64,000 bases of DNA from Plecoglossus altivelis (lineage: Eukaryota; Chordata; Actinopteri; Osmeriformes; Plecoglossidae): the NCBI GenBank assembly GCA_036571765.1, contig BROE01000028.1, positions 8,474,028 to 8,538,027 of the forward strand. Reading direction: 5' to 3'. The position numbers and the translations under genes were made by a program. A model generated the notes under the pieces. The model ran no database searches and was not told the origin of the DNA. It saw nothing but the letters and a program-made list of their open reading frames with translations. Shown here one piece after another: positions 1 through 12,460 of this stretch (its first letter is position 1; the number at the start of each line of letters is the position of its first letter).

Positions 1-70
1 CTAGAGTCCCTGGTCTAGAGTCCCTGGTCTAGAGTCCCTGGTCTAGAGTCCCTGGTCTTGAGTCCCTGGT
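1..70. repeat. 14-bp tandem repeat, 5 copies
   Basis: Five head-to-tail copies of ctagagtccctggt, the last with a c-to-t/a-to-t variant start (cttgag). The array runs into the window edge, so its true length is unknown. It ends 16 bases before the orphan PDZ exon. Confidence 0.95.
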
Positions 71-86
71 TGTGCGCCCTGTGCAG

Positions 87-210
87 GCCTCCTCGGGCCA
101 GGAGCATCAGTCTGGAGAAGGGCAGCGAGGGGCTGGGATTCAGCATCGTGGGGGGGTTCGGCAGCCCCCACGGAGACCTGCCCATCTACGTCAAGACGGT
201 CTTCAGCAAG
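87..210 (+). CDS. Orphan PDZ half-domain exon, MUPP1 PDZ13-like
   Basis: The exon has a good acceptor (ccctgtgcag) and a usable donor (aag|gtagac). It encodes the first half of a PDZ domain: SISLEKGSEGLGFSIVGG, then GSPHGDLPIYVKTVFSK. It has the GLGF-type carboxylate-binding loop and the long beta2-beta3 insertion typical of the last PDZ domain of MUPP1/MPDZ. The exon starts one base into a codon and ends in phase 0. The second half of such a domain (a GAAAxDGRLKRGDQI-type exon) is not found anywhere in the window. PATJ PDZ3, expected just before the 1135 exon, does not look like this. It may be an extra PDZ retained in fish, part of a neighbouring or duplicated gene, or a misplaced contig. 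The exon itself is convincing; the gene it belongs to is not known. Confidence 0.7.
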
Positions 211-220
211 GTAGACCTCG

Positions 221-254
<34 letters not shown>

Positions 255-1134
255 ACTCTCCCTCCCTCTCCATGGCCTCACTTGTTGCCTGCTCGGAAGG
301 ACTCGCTTGAAACTGTATGCGCTATGTGCGTTTTACAGTACCAGTGAAAGGGACCGTGGGACCCAGGGTGTGTGTGGACTCCTCTATCCTGGCAGGCTGT
401 TTAATGCTTGGATACAGATCCTCCCCTGTGGTGTGTATAGAGGCTGAAGTAACCAAGCTGGAGGACTTATTCCCCGGCCCAGAACGGCCCAGCGCTCCAG
501 CCACAGCGCTCGCTACTAAAACCTCCGAGTGGATATATTTTGGAGGGAAAAACAGTATCCAGTGTTGCACCTACATCTGGTCGGAGGGAGAGGTCCTGAC
601 GTCATGTTGTACGAACGCGCCGTTTTGAGCCGAGTTCACACAGTGTGGCGTGGAGAGTCTCTGGTCCACAGTGTGGCGTGGAGAGTGTCTCTGGTCCACA
701 GTTTGGTGTGGAGAGTGTCTCTGGTCCACAGTTTGGCGTGGAGAGCGTCTCTGGTCCACAGTGTGGCGTGGAGAGCGTGGCTGGCATTGGGTTGTCCCAG
801 CTCGGCGGTTGATGTGGATAACTAATAGCCCTGGACAGGGGTTGTGGAGTGGCTGTGTTCCAGAGCACCTCTGGTGTCCTGTCTGCTCAGGCTGCTAAGG
901 GGGACAGGCCAAGACCAGGCTGCTCCTCTTCTGTTTCAAAGTACAACAGGGACAAAGAGTGTGTGTGTGTGTGTGTGTGTGCGCTCACACAGTGTGTGAA
1001 TGCTTTAGAAGTGCGTGCGCACACAAAGCTTGTGTGCTTGTCTTTTTCTTGTGTGTTTAGCGTGTGTTCTCATGCTCAACTGTTTGTGCGTGTGTGCGTG
1101 TGTGCGTGTGTGCGTGTGTGTGTGTGTGTTACAG
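211..1134. other. Non-coding, repeat-bearing stretch
   Basis: This begins with a run of 34 C (221-254) ten bases after the donor of the orphan exon. It then holds ordinary sequence, a 30-bp minisatellite (642-780) and TG/CG-rich microsatellites (960-982, 1084-1129) that run into the next acceptor. I see no exon for the missing half of the orphan PDZ. Confidence 0.7.
642..780. repeat. 30-bp minisatellite, about 4.7 copies
   Basis: The unit is built on gtgtggcgtggagag followed by a tctctggtccaca tail. The first copy is two bases shorter, and single substitutions separate the copies. Confidence 0.9.
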
Positions 1135-1293
1135 TCCAGAGAGAGCCATCGCGCGTCTCTTTGAAGAGGTCACTCGAGGTCAAGGCGCGGTCCTCAGACC
1201 TACAGAGGGCCCCTGGGGCCCCCGTGGCCCCCAGCCTCCCCCTGGAACCCCCACAGGCCAGCCTGGACACCAGCAAAACACAGCTGGCCAGAG
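1135..1293 (+). CDS. patj: patj exon: linker between PDZ3 and PDZ4
   Basis: This encodes a basic then proline/serine-rich linker (QREPSRVSLKRSLEVKARSS, then PSLPLEPPQASLDTSKTQL). The LEPP segment resembles the SPLEPP of mammalian PATJ just after PDZ3. The donor is gag|gtgagc. The exon ends in phase 1, and its last G joins GT of the next exon to make a glycine codon, which fixes the frame. The acceptor lies directly after a TG tract; an alternative start at 1140 (tccag) would also keep the frame. A second open frame through the exon is rejected because it does not join the next exon. Confidence 0.7.
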
Positions 1294-2598
1294 GTGAGCT
1301 CATCCCTCCGCCTACACATGCACAAGTCCCACCACACACACACACACACACACACTGTCCCACCACACACACACACACACACACACACACTACTACACTA
1401 CCACTCTAACAGAGCCACCCCTTATCGCTCCATAGGTCCACTCCCAAGCCCTTTCTGCTCTCCAGATGCAGGGAGCTGTCATCCTGAGAGATGGACTGAC
1501 ATACACACCCCCCCACACCCATGCTGCTCTGTAAACACAGATCTAGTTGCTGATGGGGGGACTTGAGAGGGCAGCATGCTGGGGTGCTAGTTACCCCCCC
1601 CTCCTCACACAGACACACACACACACAGTCACAGTCACACAGTCACACACACACAGTCACTAGCTACCTCAGCGCTCGCCACCTGATCATGTGTCATCTG
1701 CTCCTGCTCCTTTCCCTTGCCTCTAGATCTGGGGCCCTCCCAGGCCAGCATGTAACTCCATCCTCCTCCCCTTCCCTGCCTCACCCCACATCACCTCCCC
1801 ACCTCCCCACCCCCACCACCCCACACACACACACACACACACTACCACCTAGATAAAGAGGGTCACAGTGCAAGATATATCATGTTATCTCTCACTATCA
1901 AGAGCGGCAGAGCTTCGGTTGGGGTTGGGGTTAGGCTGAGGGGGAGGGCGGGGTGAGGAGGAGGGGGAGGGCAGGGTGAGGAGGAGGAGGAGCAGGAGGG
2001 GGAGGGCGGGGTGAGGAGGAGCGGGAGGGGGAGAGCGGGGTGAGGAACAGGGCTGGTGGAGTGACAGTGTCTCTATACTAAAGCTCTGCCATGTCAGGCT
2101 GTTGTTCCCTGAGTCTGGAGCCCAGATGGCCAGTACTTTCTCCCTGACGGGCCCATAACAATGTATTACTGGACTTATTCAGCCAAGCATTTGAGATGAA
2201 CTGTTCTGTGATGGCGAGGTTAGCAATGCTAATTTAATCAGGTGCTGTACTCGGAACTGCAGGTTTTACAGTGAGCTCACATACGATTATTCTTGAAATG
2301 TATGTGTGTGCGTGTCTCTAGTTGTATAATTCACACACACACACACTGTACATTTCCTTGGCTTGTGACTTCACCCCAGGGTAACTGTAAAATGAGCTTG
2401 TAGTTTTCAGAGCCGAATCATGACTATTCATTGGCTCAGACCTTGTTTTATTTTCTTTCGATACAGGAAATAATCTTATAGCCTTGGCCGCGTTCGGAGG
2501 TAGACCTTTCTCATTCAATCACATTCCATCTGTGTAGGAAGGTTGATGAGTGTAAAATGATATTGTGGTCTTCACACTCACGCAAACATGCACATATG

Positions 2599-2638
<40 letters not shown>

Positions 2639-5592
2639 CCCCTATAAACAAACACACACATACACACACACAGGCCCTGTCCAGCCTCAGCTATGTGGTT
2701 GTGTGTTGCAGGTGTAGAGGCGATCTCAGTGACTGAACAGGAGCTCAGAGCTAAATGGGAGCAAGCCCTGGGTCCTCAGTACGATGTCATGGTGAGACAC
2801 ACACACACACACACCTCTATCACACACACCTCCTAGCCAAGTCCCTCTTGATGTCCCCAGACAGACTGGATAGCAAGGCCATCTTCAGCTGTCCCCAGAC
2901 AGACTGGATAGCAAGGCCATCTTCAGCTGTACCCAGACAGACTGGATAGCAAGGCCATCTTCAGCTGTACCCAGACAGACTGGATAGCAAGGCCATCTTC
3001 AGCTGTACCCAGACTCCAGAACAACACTGCGTAGCGAGGCCTCACATCCAGTCAAGTGTTTCTGCAGCGCCTCTTTACATCCTCCTGAAGTAGAGGGCGT
3101 CACAGCTCAGCAGAAACATCAAGAACTGAACCTGTCAGACAGAATAACGAGTGAGAGGAGAGGAGGAGGGAATAACCCCCCTGGTTCTGTTTGTCCAGGT
3201 TGTGGAGCTGGACCCAGTGATCGAGGACGATGCTGAACTCCAGAAGTACTCCAAGGTGAGCAGCTGCCTGGACTCCACAGGCACCCTGCTGGCCTGCTGC
3301 CTTCAGAGGGCCTCCCTGCTCGCTCTCTTGATCCACCACACAGACTGAGGCCTGGACGCTCGTCCACGTCTGCCCTGGGCCCTTTGCTGCTCGTCCTCTC
3401 TCTCTCTCTCTGTCCCTGCTTTGTCCTGCCACGCCTCAGTTAAAGACTGTGCCTGCATTCTCTCCTGTGTTCTTCTGTGGTGCAGCTGCTCCCCATCCAC
3501 ACCATGCGTCTGGGGGTGGAGCTGGACTCGTTTGACGGGCATCACTACATCTCGTCTATCGCCCCCGGAGCTCCGCTCGCCAAGCACGGGACCCTGAGGC
3601 CTGAGGACGAGCTGCTGGAGGTGCACACTATGTCACACACACTCTCTCTCTCTGTCACACACACACACTATGTCTCACACACACTCTCTCTCTGTCACAC
3701 ACACACACTATGTCTCACACACACTCTCTCTCTTGCATACACACACACACTCTGTCACACACTCTCACACACACATACACACACACACTATGTCACACTC
3801 TCTCTCTCTCTCACATACACACACTCTCTCACACACACACACCCACACAAAGATGCTGCTATATATGCACACGAAGACACACAGACCTGCACGCAAATAC
3901 AATGGGGGGTTAGTGTGTGTATGTTTGCGTGTAGGTCTGTTTGTGCTCGTGTGCAAATAGGTGAGTACACTAAACAGCCCTGCCATCTGCACACACACAC
4001 ACACACTCCCCCTCCCACCGCTGCCTCCGCTCCCACCACCTTTCCACTCTTCCTGCCCCCCCCCCCCCCCCCTCCCCTCCTCGGCCTCACTTGGCGCTCT
4101 CCCTCCGCTGTGCTCTCAGCCTGTTGCTGTTGGCAGCAAAGGTACAAGCAGCATCAGCTAGGTGGCACAGGTGGGCAGGCTGGAGGCGACAGTGGGAGCA
4201 GAGACAGGCTGGAGGAGGGCTTGGTGCTCATGCCAGAAGGTGCAGAAGGTGCAGCACATCCTCTGTTGAGGCTCACGTTTAGCACACGACTATTTCAGGG
4301 TTCGTTATGTTATTGCCCTATGAATGCATTCATAACACCAATGAAAAGACCCACGCAAGCAACTGTTGCTACCCAGAGTCTTTGTGTGTCTTGGTGAAGG
4401 GGGGGGGGGGGGGGGGGGGTGGTGGTGTTGGGGGGGTGTAGAGGGCTTCTGGCAGGGCAGATGGTTGTTAGCGGGACCGGGCTCTCCAGCAGCTCCCTTG
4501 CAGCCCGCTCCTCCAGACATCAGGAAGCTGCCCAGCAGACACTCTGGTCCCCACACACACACACACACTGTCGCTGCTGCGGCTAGAACACACACTCCTC
4601 TTCACACGCACACTTACTGACATTCATCCTCACGTGAATACCTTGATCCTCAAGTGGATCCCTAGTGTAAGTGTGTGTGTGTGTGTGCGTGTGTGTGTGT
4701 GTATGAAGGTGAACGGGGTGCAGCTGTACGGGAAGTCCCGTCGGGAGGCGCTGGCGTTCCTGCGGGAGGTGCCCCCCCCCTTCACCCTGGTGTGCTGCAG
4801 ACACCTAGCCCAGGAGGACGGCAGTGAGTACCAGCCTGACCCGGACGACTGGAGCTCCCACAGCCCTGACGCACGGCTGGACGAGGTGAGGCACGCTCAC
4901 ACACACATACACACACACACTGTGTGTGGACACTCTCCAGCCCCCCTCAGTGACCCGTCTCCTTGTCTCCTCACTTCCCCTTCAGATCGAACTGAAGCTG
5001 TCCTCTATGCTGGCTGGACAGCTCTCCACCAGAGACACTGGCTACGACCAGCTCTCGGTAGGCAAGCTTATCCATCCATCCCTCCCTCTCCTTCTATCCT
5101 TCCCCTCTCTCCTCCTCTCCCTCCCCCCTTCTTCCTTCTGCTGATGAACATCTGTGTTGTAATTCCAGGGTGCCTTACCCAACCAGGACCAAGTGACCTT
5201 GGAAGAGGAGCCTGTGGATCCCATGCTGCAGGATCACAGGGACCCTGAGGAAGAGGAACAGGAGGAGGAGGAAGAAGAAGAAGAGGAGGAAGAGAAGACG
5301 GAGGAGGAGGAAGAGGAGGGAGAGTTGGCTCTCTGGTCCCCTGATGTGCAGGTTCTGCAGCTGGAGAAGGGAGAGAAAGGCCTGGGCTTCAGCATCCTGG
5401 ACTACCAGGTAATCTGAACAGGGTCTGCATACCTGGAGATCCCTGCCTGGTCTCTCCGTCCTCTCTCAGAGCATCTCTCTCCAGCTCTGACTCTCTCTCA
5501 ACAGTTCTGTTTCTCTCTCACCAGCTCTGACCCTCTCTCCAGCTCTTTCTCTCTCTCACCAGCTCTGACTCTCTCTCTCTCTCGCTCTCTCT

Positions 5593-5623
<31 letters not shown>

Positions 5624-7863
5624 GCTCTCTCTCTCGCTCTCTCTCTCTACATGGACCAGGAGGAGCGTAAGATCTTAACACCAGTACTAGCAGCACTGAC
5701 CCTTGCTAGAAGCAGGCGTTTAGGCCTGGACGTTCTTGGAAAACAGACTAATTGATAAGTGCAAGATCTTGGGGATAGATTAAGGAGGGTTGGCAACAGA
5801 ACTGTAACTAGAGTAGGATGTCTATGACGAGGCCCTACACATGCAAACCCTTGATATATTCCAGTCCCAGATCAAGTAAGGGGTGTTGAGTCTGTTAAGG
5901 ATGTTTAGGTAAATAAAGCACTTTTGAAGTAACGCTATCTACAGTAGCAAATGCCTCACCTGATGTGACTCTGAGCTGCCCTTAGCAGGGCTGAAGGATG
6001 AGACAATCACATGGCTGTTTAATAGCAGTAATACTAGCAGTGAATACACCCCTCCCACCCGCACACACATCCCCTCTCTCTCTCCAGACTCAAAGCATTG
6101 GAAATATAGACAAACCCAGCAGACTAGATGGTGATATGAGTATCTCACGTCTTGTCATTTTGATCGAGGACCACATCTTTTCTCCATGTGCGTGGGGCCC
6201 AGTTACAGCTGATGGTAAAGTCTCAAACAAGAGGCTCCTTCTATCTCCATTTACTTGCAGTTTCAGGGAGAAACCTCGGAGCAAAGACGACTCCGGTGCG
6301 AACTATCGAGCCCATCCGCCCGTCATTTTTTTTAGTACAGCGTCCAATAGACGCGCCGGCTTCAACGGCAACATTGAAAGGGACTTCGTTTGGAGTAAGA
6401 ATGAGATGATTGCTCTCTAAAGCAAGTGATGATCAAACAGTTGCAATGATCAAGCTAAGGTTCATAGAGATGCTGCGGAGAGGGAGGTCCCTAGCGAAGC
6501 GCTCGTCGGCTGCAACTTTACAAAGAGGGGAAGGAATCGGGGAAACGTTGTGCGTGTGTGATGTTTCCACTTGCGATGGAAGGTGCGCTTGGAGATGCCT
6601 GCTGCGTGTGTGTACCTTAAGGCACACGCACATTCCAGGAAGCGATAGTTTCACCTTCAAGACCTCCACTGCCTCCCCTCTGCTTCGCTCTCCCCCTCGC
6701 CCTCTCTCTCTCCCTCCCCTTCTTTCTCCCTCCCTCTCTCTCTCTTTCTCTCCCTCTCTCTCTCCCTCTCTCCCCCTCACCCTCTCTCTCACTCCCCTTC
6801 TCCCTCCCTCTCTTCCTCTCTCTCTCTCCCTCCTTCTCCCTCTCTCCCTCCCTCCCTCCCTCCCTCTCGCCTCCTCCTCAACAGCTGAGCCCTTCACTGT
6901 TTAGAGCAGGTTATTGCCCTGTGTGTGTGTGTGTACGCGCTTGTGTGTTTGCATGTATATGTAGTTGTCTTTTGCCTGAGGGGGGGTTGTGTGTGTGTGT
7001 GTGTGTGTGTAAGGAAGAAATCTGCACACAGTATTTGGTAGAGTTTCAGTTGACTACTACTGTACGCAGGCGTCGTTAGGAATGTGTGTGGGAGAGTGTG
7101 AAAAGTGGGAGGGAGTGTTGCACATTTGAATGCTTTTTCCAGTTCTGTTTCGAATTTTCATACTGTAGCCTGTTTACTAATGACACCATGCAGCCGTTTT
7201 TAAAACCACAACAGTTTTAATTGAAGACGGCTCGAAATAGAGTTAGAGTGATCGCCAGTCTAAGGTACGAAGAGCCTAAACTGCGTGTCTATCTCCCTCT
7301 GTGTCTCGCAGAAGTCTCTCACCCCTCTCTCTCTCTCTCGCTCGCTCTCTCCCACTCTGCACCATCCCTCCCTCCATGCTAACGACTCTCTCTCTCCCTC
7401 TCTGTACTACAGTAGCTGAATTAGCCCTGGAGGCAGTGAAGCAGCATTGATTTCCTGGCCCTGCATGTCTTCAGCAGTGAGATGCTCTGGGCTGATGAAG
7501 CAGCCCAGTAACTGGTGGCTGTGCAGTAATGTGCTCCTCTGTGCCTGCACACGCCCTGTAGGGCTTCCTACAGCACAGCACTGTTCACTTGAGGGGTTAC
7601 CCCACACCCACGCACGTATACGCTGCACAAAACCCTCAAACACACACTCACCTTACACGCCTTACACCGCCAACCTCACGCACACACCTTCCACACAGTA
7701 CACCACAACCCTCAAACACACACACACACAATGCAATGCAAAATAAACCTAAAACACACACTGTACATCACAAACCTCACGCACACACACCTTACACACT
7801 GTACACTACAAACCCCACACACACACATGCAGAATAAACCTCAAACACATACAAATGACACAC

Positions 7864-7924
<61 letters not shown>

Positions 7925-10242
7925 AGCACCCCACTAACTGTATTCATCCAGTCTGATGAGGCCTGCAGTTTGAGATCAGAGTGTGTTTTCAGCGCAGCAA
8001 AGTATCAGTCACGTTATCGGTCCTTGTTATCAGTCATCTTGTCAGTCATGATATCATTCATGTTATCAGTCCTGCGATCAGTGTGGGGTGTATGTGAGGG
8101 CCTCCCTCCTCCAGCAGGGAACATGAAAGCTCCTCTGAAGCGGGCCGTCCTCCAGACGCCACGCCAGCTCGCCGTCCCGCCCTGGCCTCGTCACGGTGGG
8201 AGGGGCCCTGGGGTTAGAAGGAGAGAAGTGTGACTGGTATCATTTTTGGAGAGATATGCGAGCTAACGATGGGGTCTCCCTAGTGTGTGCTTCCCCCCCC
8301 CTTCCTCCTTCCCACTCACCTCCCCTGCTGTCCCCCCTCCCTGCTGCCCCCCCCTCTCCGTGTGTGCAGAGTGTTCTCAGCATCATGGCGGGGGGCCTGG
8401 TCTCACTTCAGGGGGATCAGGTTTGGCAGGACTCACACACACACTAACACACACTCACACACACCATTTAAAAGTCATCATTCTTTCCCCTTATTTCCAC
8501 AAAGCTGGTGTAATCCTCAGTCATTGAATTTCTCTGCAAGTGATCTTGATTGAGGACCCCACTTACTTTCTTGTCTCTCCTCTCCCCTTCTCTCTCCTTT
8601 CAGTCTCTCTCCCTCTCGCTTGCTCTCTTTATTCTTTCCATTTTCTGGCAAGAGAGCGCGCGGGTGAAGAGAAGTCGTTCCTTTTAAGTGCGTCACCCGT
8701 CTCGTCCGCTCCCCTTTAAGGGAGAGACGGTGGAGTTCCAGAACTCTCTTCTTACAGGGACTTCTGGTCCGTTCCTCGCAGCCTATCGCTGGAACGCAAG
8801 AGGTGGAGTCCCTGTTGCTGTGCTGCGGGCGCGGCGTGGCGTCGGTCCAACCGGGGCGCGGTCTGCCCTCTAGCCTCAGAGAGAACTACACCTGCACATC
8901 GATACAACATTTGCTATCACCCCCACCATGTTTTCACGGCAGAGGCATAAATCAAAGCCTGGATTTAATATTGATTTGCCATGATTTATTTATTTAGTTG
9001 TCCATAGCTCCACGGCAGGGCCTGTCCGGCTGGCTGTACTTCTAGGAGAGAGTTCTGGATGGAAACCAGCAGGGTGGCGACGGACACGGAGGGGAGACGT
9101 AGAGGACGGGGTGGGATCCGGCCTTCATAAATGGCACCAGCAAGGCCACGACAGCGTTAACTAACGTGTCCAGAACCTTCCAGTAATCTCCTCCATCTCG
9201 GTGATGGCTCTCCCAGCTCCCTCCTCCCCCTGAGCCGCGTTGGGCTGTGGACCATGACGAGAGCAGAACGTAGAACCACGTCTGGACCGGAGGCAGGAGA
9301 GGAGAGGGAGAAAGGGGGGAGGGAGGGGAGGGTGGCGACCGAGATAAACAGAGAGACAGAGAGAGAGAGAGTAGGAGGATGATGATGGATTGATGGAGAG
9401 TGAAAGGCAGAAAGAGAGAGATGGGGGAGGGTAGGGGGGGGGGCGGCGGGAGAGAGAAGGTTCCGGAATTAGGTAGATTAACTGAGTAACTGAAGCATTG
9501 ACTTAGGAACTTCTTGCTGCAGATGACTGGGCCTGATGTTAATTCAACACAGATAAGAGTGAACACCACTGGTTAGTTCATGGTTGGTCACACGGCTGGC
9601 GGCCATATTTATGCGCACGTGCGCGCTCTGAATTTGAGAAAGGAAATCAGTTTGGAGCCAGCCCAGTCTCCCGGCCTGAACCGTCAAGTCTCATGATTTA
9701 TAAGGCTCCAGGGAGCTTTCTTAATGTACATAGTTAAAAGCCTCTGTGATTTTGAAATAGCCCACAAAGTCATTTGATTGGCCTAAAACAGCAGGGCCAA
9801 TACCTAGCCAGCCCCATAGCGAGCACCTCGCCTGCTAGTGGCCCTCTTTTGGAATCAGAACTGACCTCCAGGACGCAACATGGAGAACAGCTGCTCCCTT
9901 AACCAGAACTTCCTCTCTCGCCTCCCTTTTCCTCCTCTCCCCTTCCTCCTCCCTCCCTTCCTCCCCCCCCCCCCCCCCCCCTCCTCCCCACCCCACCTCC
10001 TCTCTCCCCCTCCCTCTCGTCCTCCTGATGAGACTCCGTTTTATATAGAGCCTTAAATCTGCGGAGCACTCGAGCGGAAACATAAATAAGAGATGGCCGA
10101 CTTATTGCATGCTGACAGGCCTCCGAATCCATACTGTACACAGCGGTTTGTCAGCCTCTCTCTACCCCCTCTCTCTCTCTCTTTCCCTCTCTCACTCTCA
10201 TTTATTCTCTCCCTCTTATTCTCTCAAACATACACTCGCTCA

Positions 10243-10295
<53 letters not shown>

Positions 10296-10510
10296 TCTTG
10301 CTTATTCTCTCGCTCTTTTCTCTGTCTCCAACACTCACTCGCTCATTTTCTCTCCCTCACTCTCCCTCTCCCCTCTATAGCTCTCCTTTGGCATCTGTTG
10401 TCCCCCATAACCCCACATGTGTGCCCCTTCATGCATGTCCAGCCTCACGTACACACCTTCACCATCCCCATGTCCTCATCTGGACAGTAACTGCCCCTCC
10501 GCTGACATCA

Positions 10511-10574
<64 letters not shown>

Positions 10575-11507
10575 GGGGTACAGTGGGGCGGAGGTGAAGC
10601 ATTGCTTGGCTCCAACCCCGAAGCTGGACAATGCAGCCTGTGTGTTCTAGGAAGGCCAGCTGGAGTAGAACTTCCAACTTCTTTCACCCCCCTCCCTCTC
10701 TCCCTCCCTCACCACACTGTCCCATCAAACTGCTGCCTTTTTTTCTTCCCTTTTTTAATCCAACTCTAATGTTCACATTTTCGGTTTAACTGTGTCTCAG
10801 TACCTGTCTCCACCCAGCCACTGTTCATCCTCTTCCCTGCCCTTCCACCTTCCCGCTGCCTCCTCCTCCTCCCTCCTCTCTGTCTCTCTCTCTCTCACTC
10901 CCCGCCCCCCAACACTCCCCTCCTTCCTGCCAGGACACAGCAGTGTAATCAGGGCCCAGTAATTGGACCTGGAGTGGTGCTGTCTGACCCAGTTGTGGAG
11001 AGAAGCGGCCCTTGTTGTGGCTCTGCTCTGCAGTCTGGGGCTGGCTCACCTCAACTGGCTTACAAGCACAAAACCCTCTCTTGCTTTTCAAGCGAGTGGC
11101 AATGCGCTGGTATTAAAAACAACAAACTGACTGATTTAAGGCAGGGTAGAACAATTTGTCTTGAGCTGTGTGTGTGTGCGTGTGTGTGCGTGCGTGTGCG
11201 TGTGTGTGCGTGTGCGTGTGTGTGTGCAGCGTGGTCCTTTTGAGCAGCTTCTCCTCACATAGGCACCCTGTCATCCTTTACCCTCCTGGTCCCTGTCTCC
11301 TCTCTTTACCTCCCTCCCTATTTCCTTCACTTTCTCCTTCTCTCCCTTCTCCCTCTCTTTTCATTCACTCTCCCCCTCTCTGTCTTCTATCCTTCTCGCT
11401 TCCCTCCCTCCCTCTCTCAAATGACTCTCCCATTGAGCTCCCACAGGAAGGGAGTCAGCATTCCTGATCAGAAGCCCAGTCTTCTCTTCCCACCTGTTCA
11501 GGGCCGA

Positions 11508-11552
<45 letters not shown>

Positions 11553-11880
11553 CTCTGTCTCTGTCCTTTCTCTCCGTCTCTCTCTCGTTCTCTCTCTGTC
11601 TCTTCTCTGCTCTGTCTCTGTCTTTCTCGTCTCTCTCTGTCTCTGTCTCTGTCTCCTCTCTCTCGTCTCTCTCTCTGGTCTCTCTCTCTGTCTCTCTCTT
11701 GTTCTCTCTCTCTGTCTCCGTCTCTGTTCTCTCTCTGTCTCTCTCTCTGCTCTGTCTCTCTCTCTGTCTCTGTCTCTGGCTCTGTTCTCTGTCTCTCTCT
11801 TGTCGTCATTGCTCTGTCTCTCTCTCTGTCATCTCTCTCTGTCTCTCTCTCTGTCTCTCTCTCTGTCTCTCTCTCATGTC

Positions 11881-11911
<31 letters not shown>

Positions 11912-12422
11912 TGTCTCTCTCGCTGTCTCTGTCTTGTCTTCTCTCTCTTTCTGTCTCCGTCTCGTCTTCTCTGTCTCTCTCCTCTCTCTCTGTCTGCTCT
12001 CTCCTCTCTCTGTCGTCTCTCTCTTCTCTCTCTCTCATGGTCTTCTCTCTCGCTGTCTTCTGTCTCTCTTTCTTCTCTGTAATCTCTCTCTCTCTCTTCT
12101 GGTTCTCTCTCTCTCTCTCTTCTCTGTCTCTCTCTCTCTCTCTCTGTCTCTCTCTCACTCATGTCTTCTCTCTCTGTCTCTCTCTCTTCTCTCTCTCTGT
12201 TCCTGTCTCTCTTCTCTGTTCTTCTCTCTCTCTCTCTCTGTCTCCTCTCATCTCTTCTCTCTCTTTGTCTCTCCGTCTCTCTCTTGTTCTCTCTTCTGTC
12301 CTCTCTCTCTGTCCTCTCTCTGGTCTCTCTCTCTGTCTCTCTGGTCTCTTCTGTCTCTCTCTCATCTCTCTTCTCTACTCTCTCCCCCTCTCTCTCTCTT
12401 CTCGTCTTTCCCTCACCTGTCG

Positions 12423-12460
<38 letters not shown>

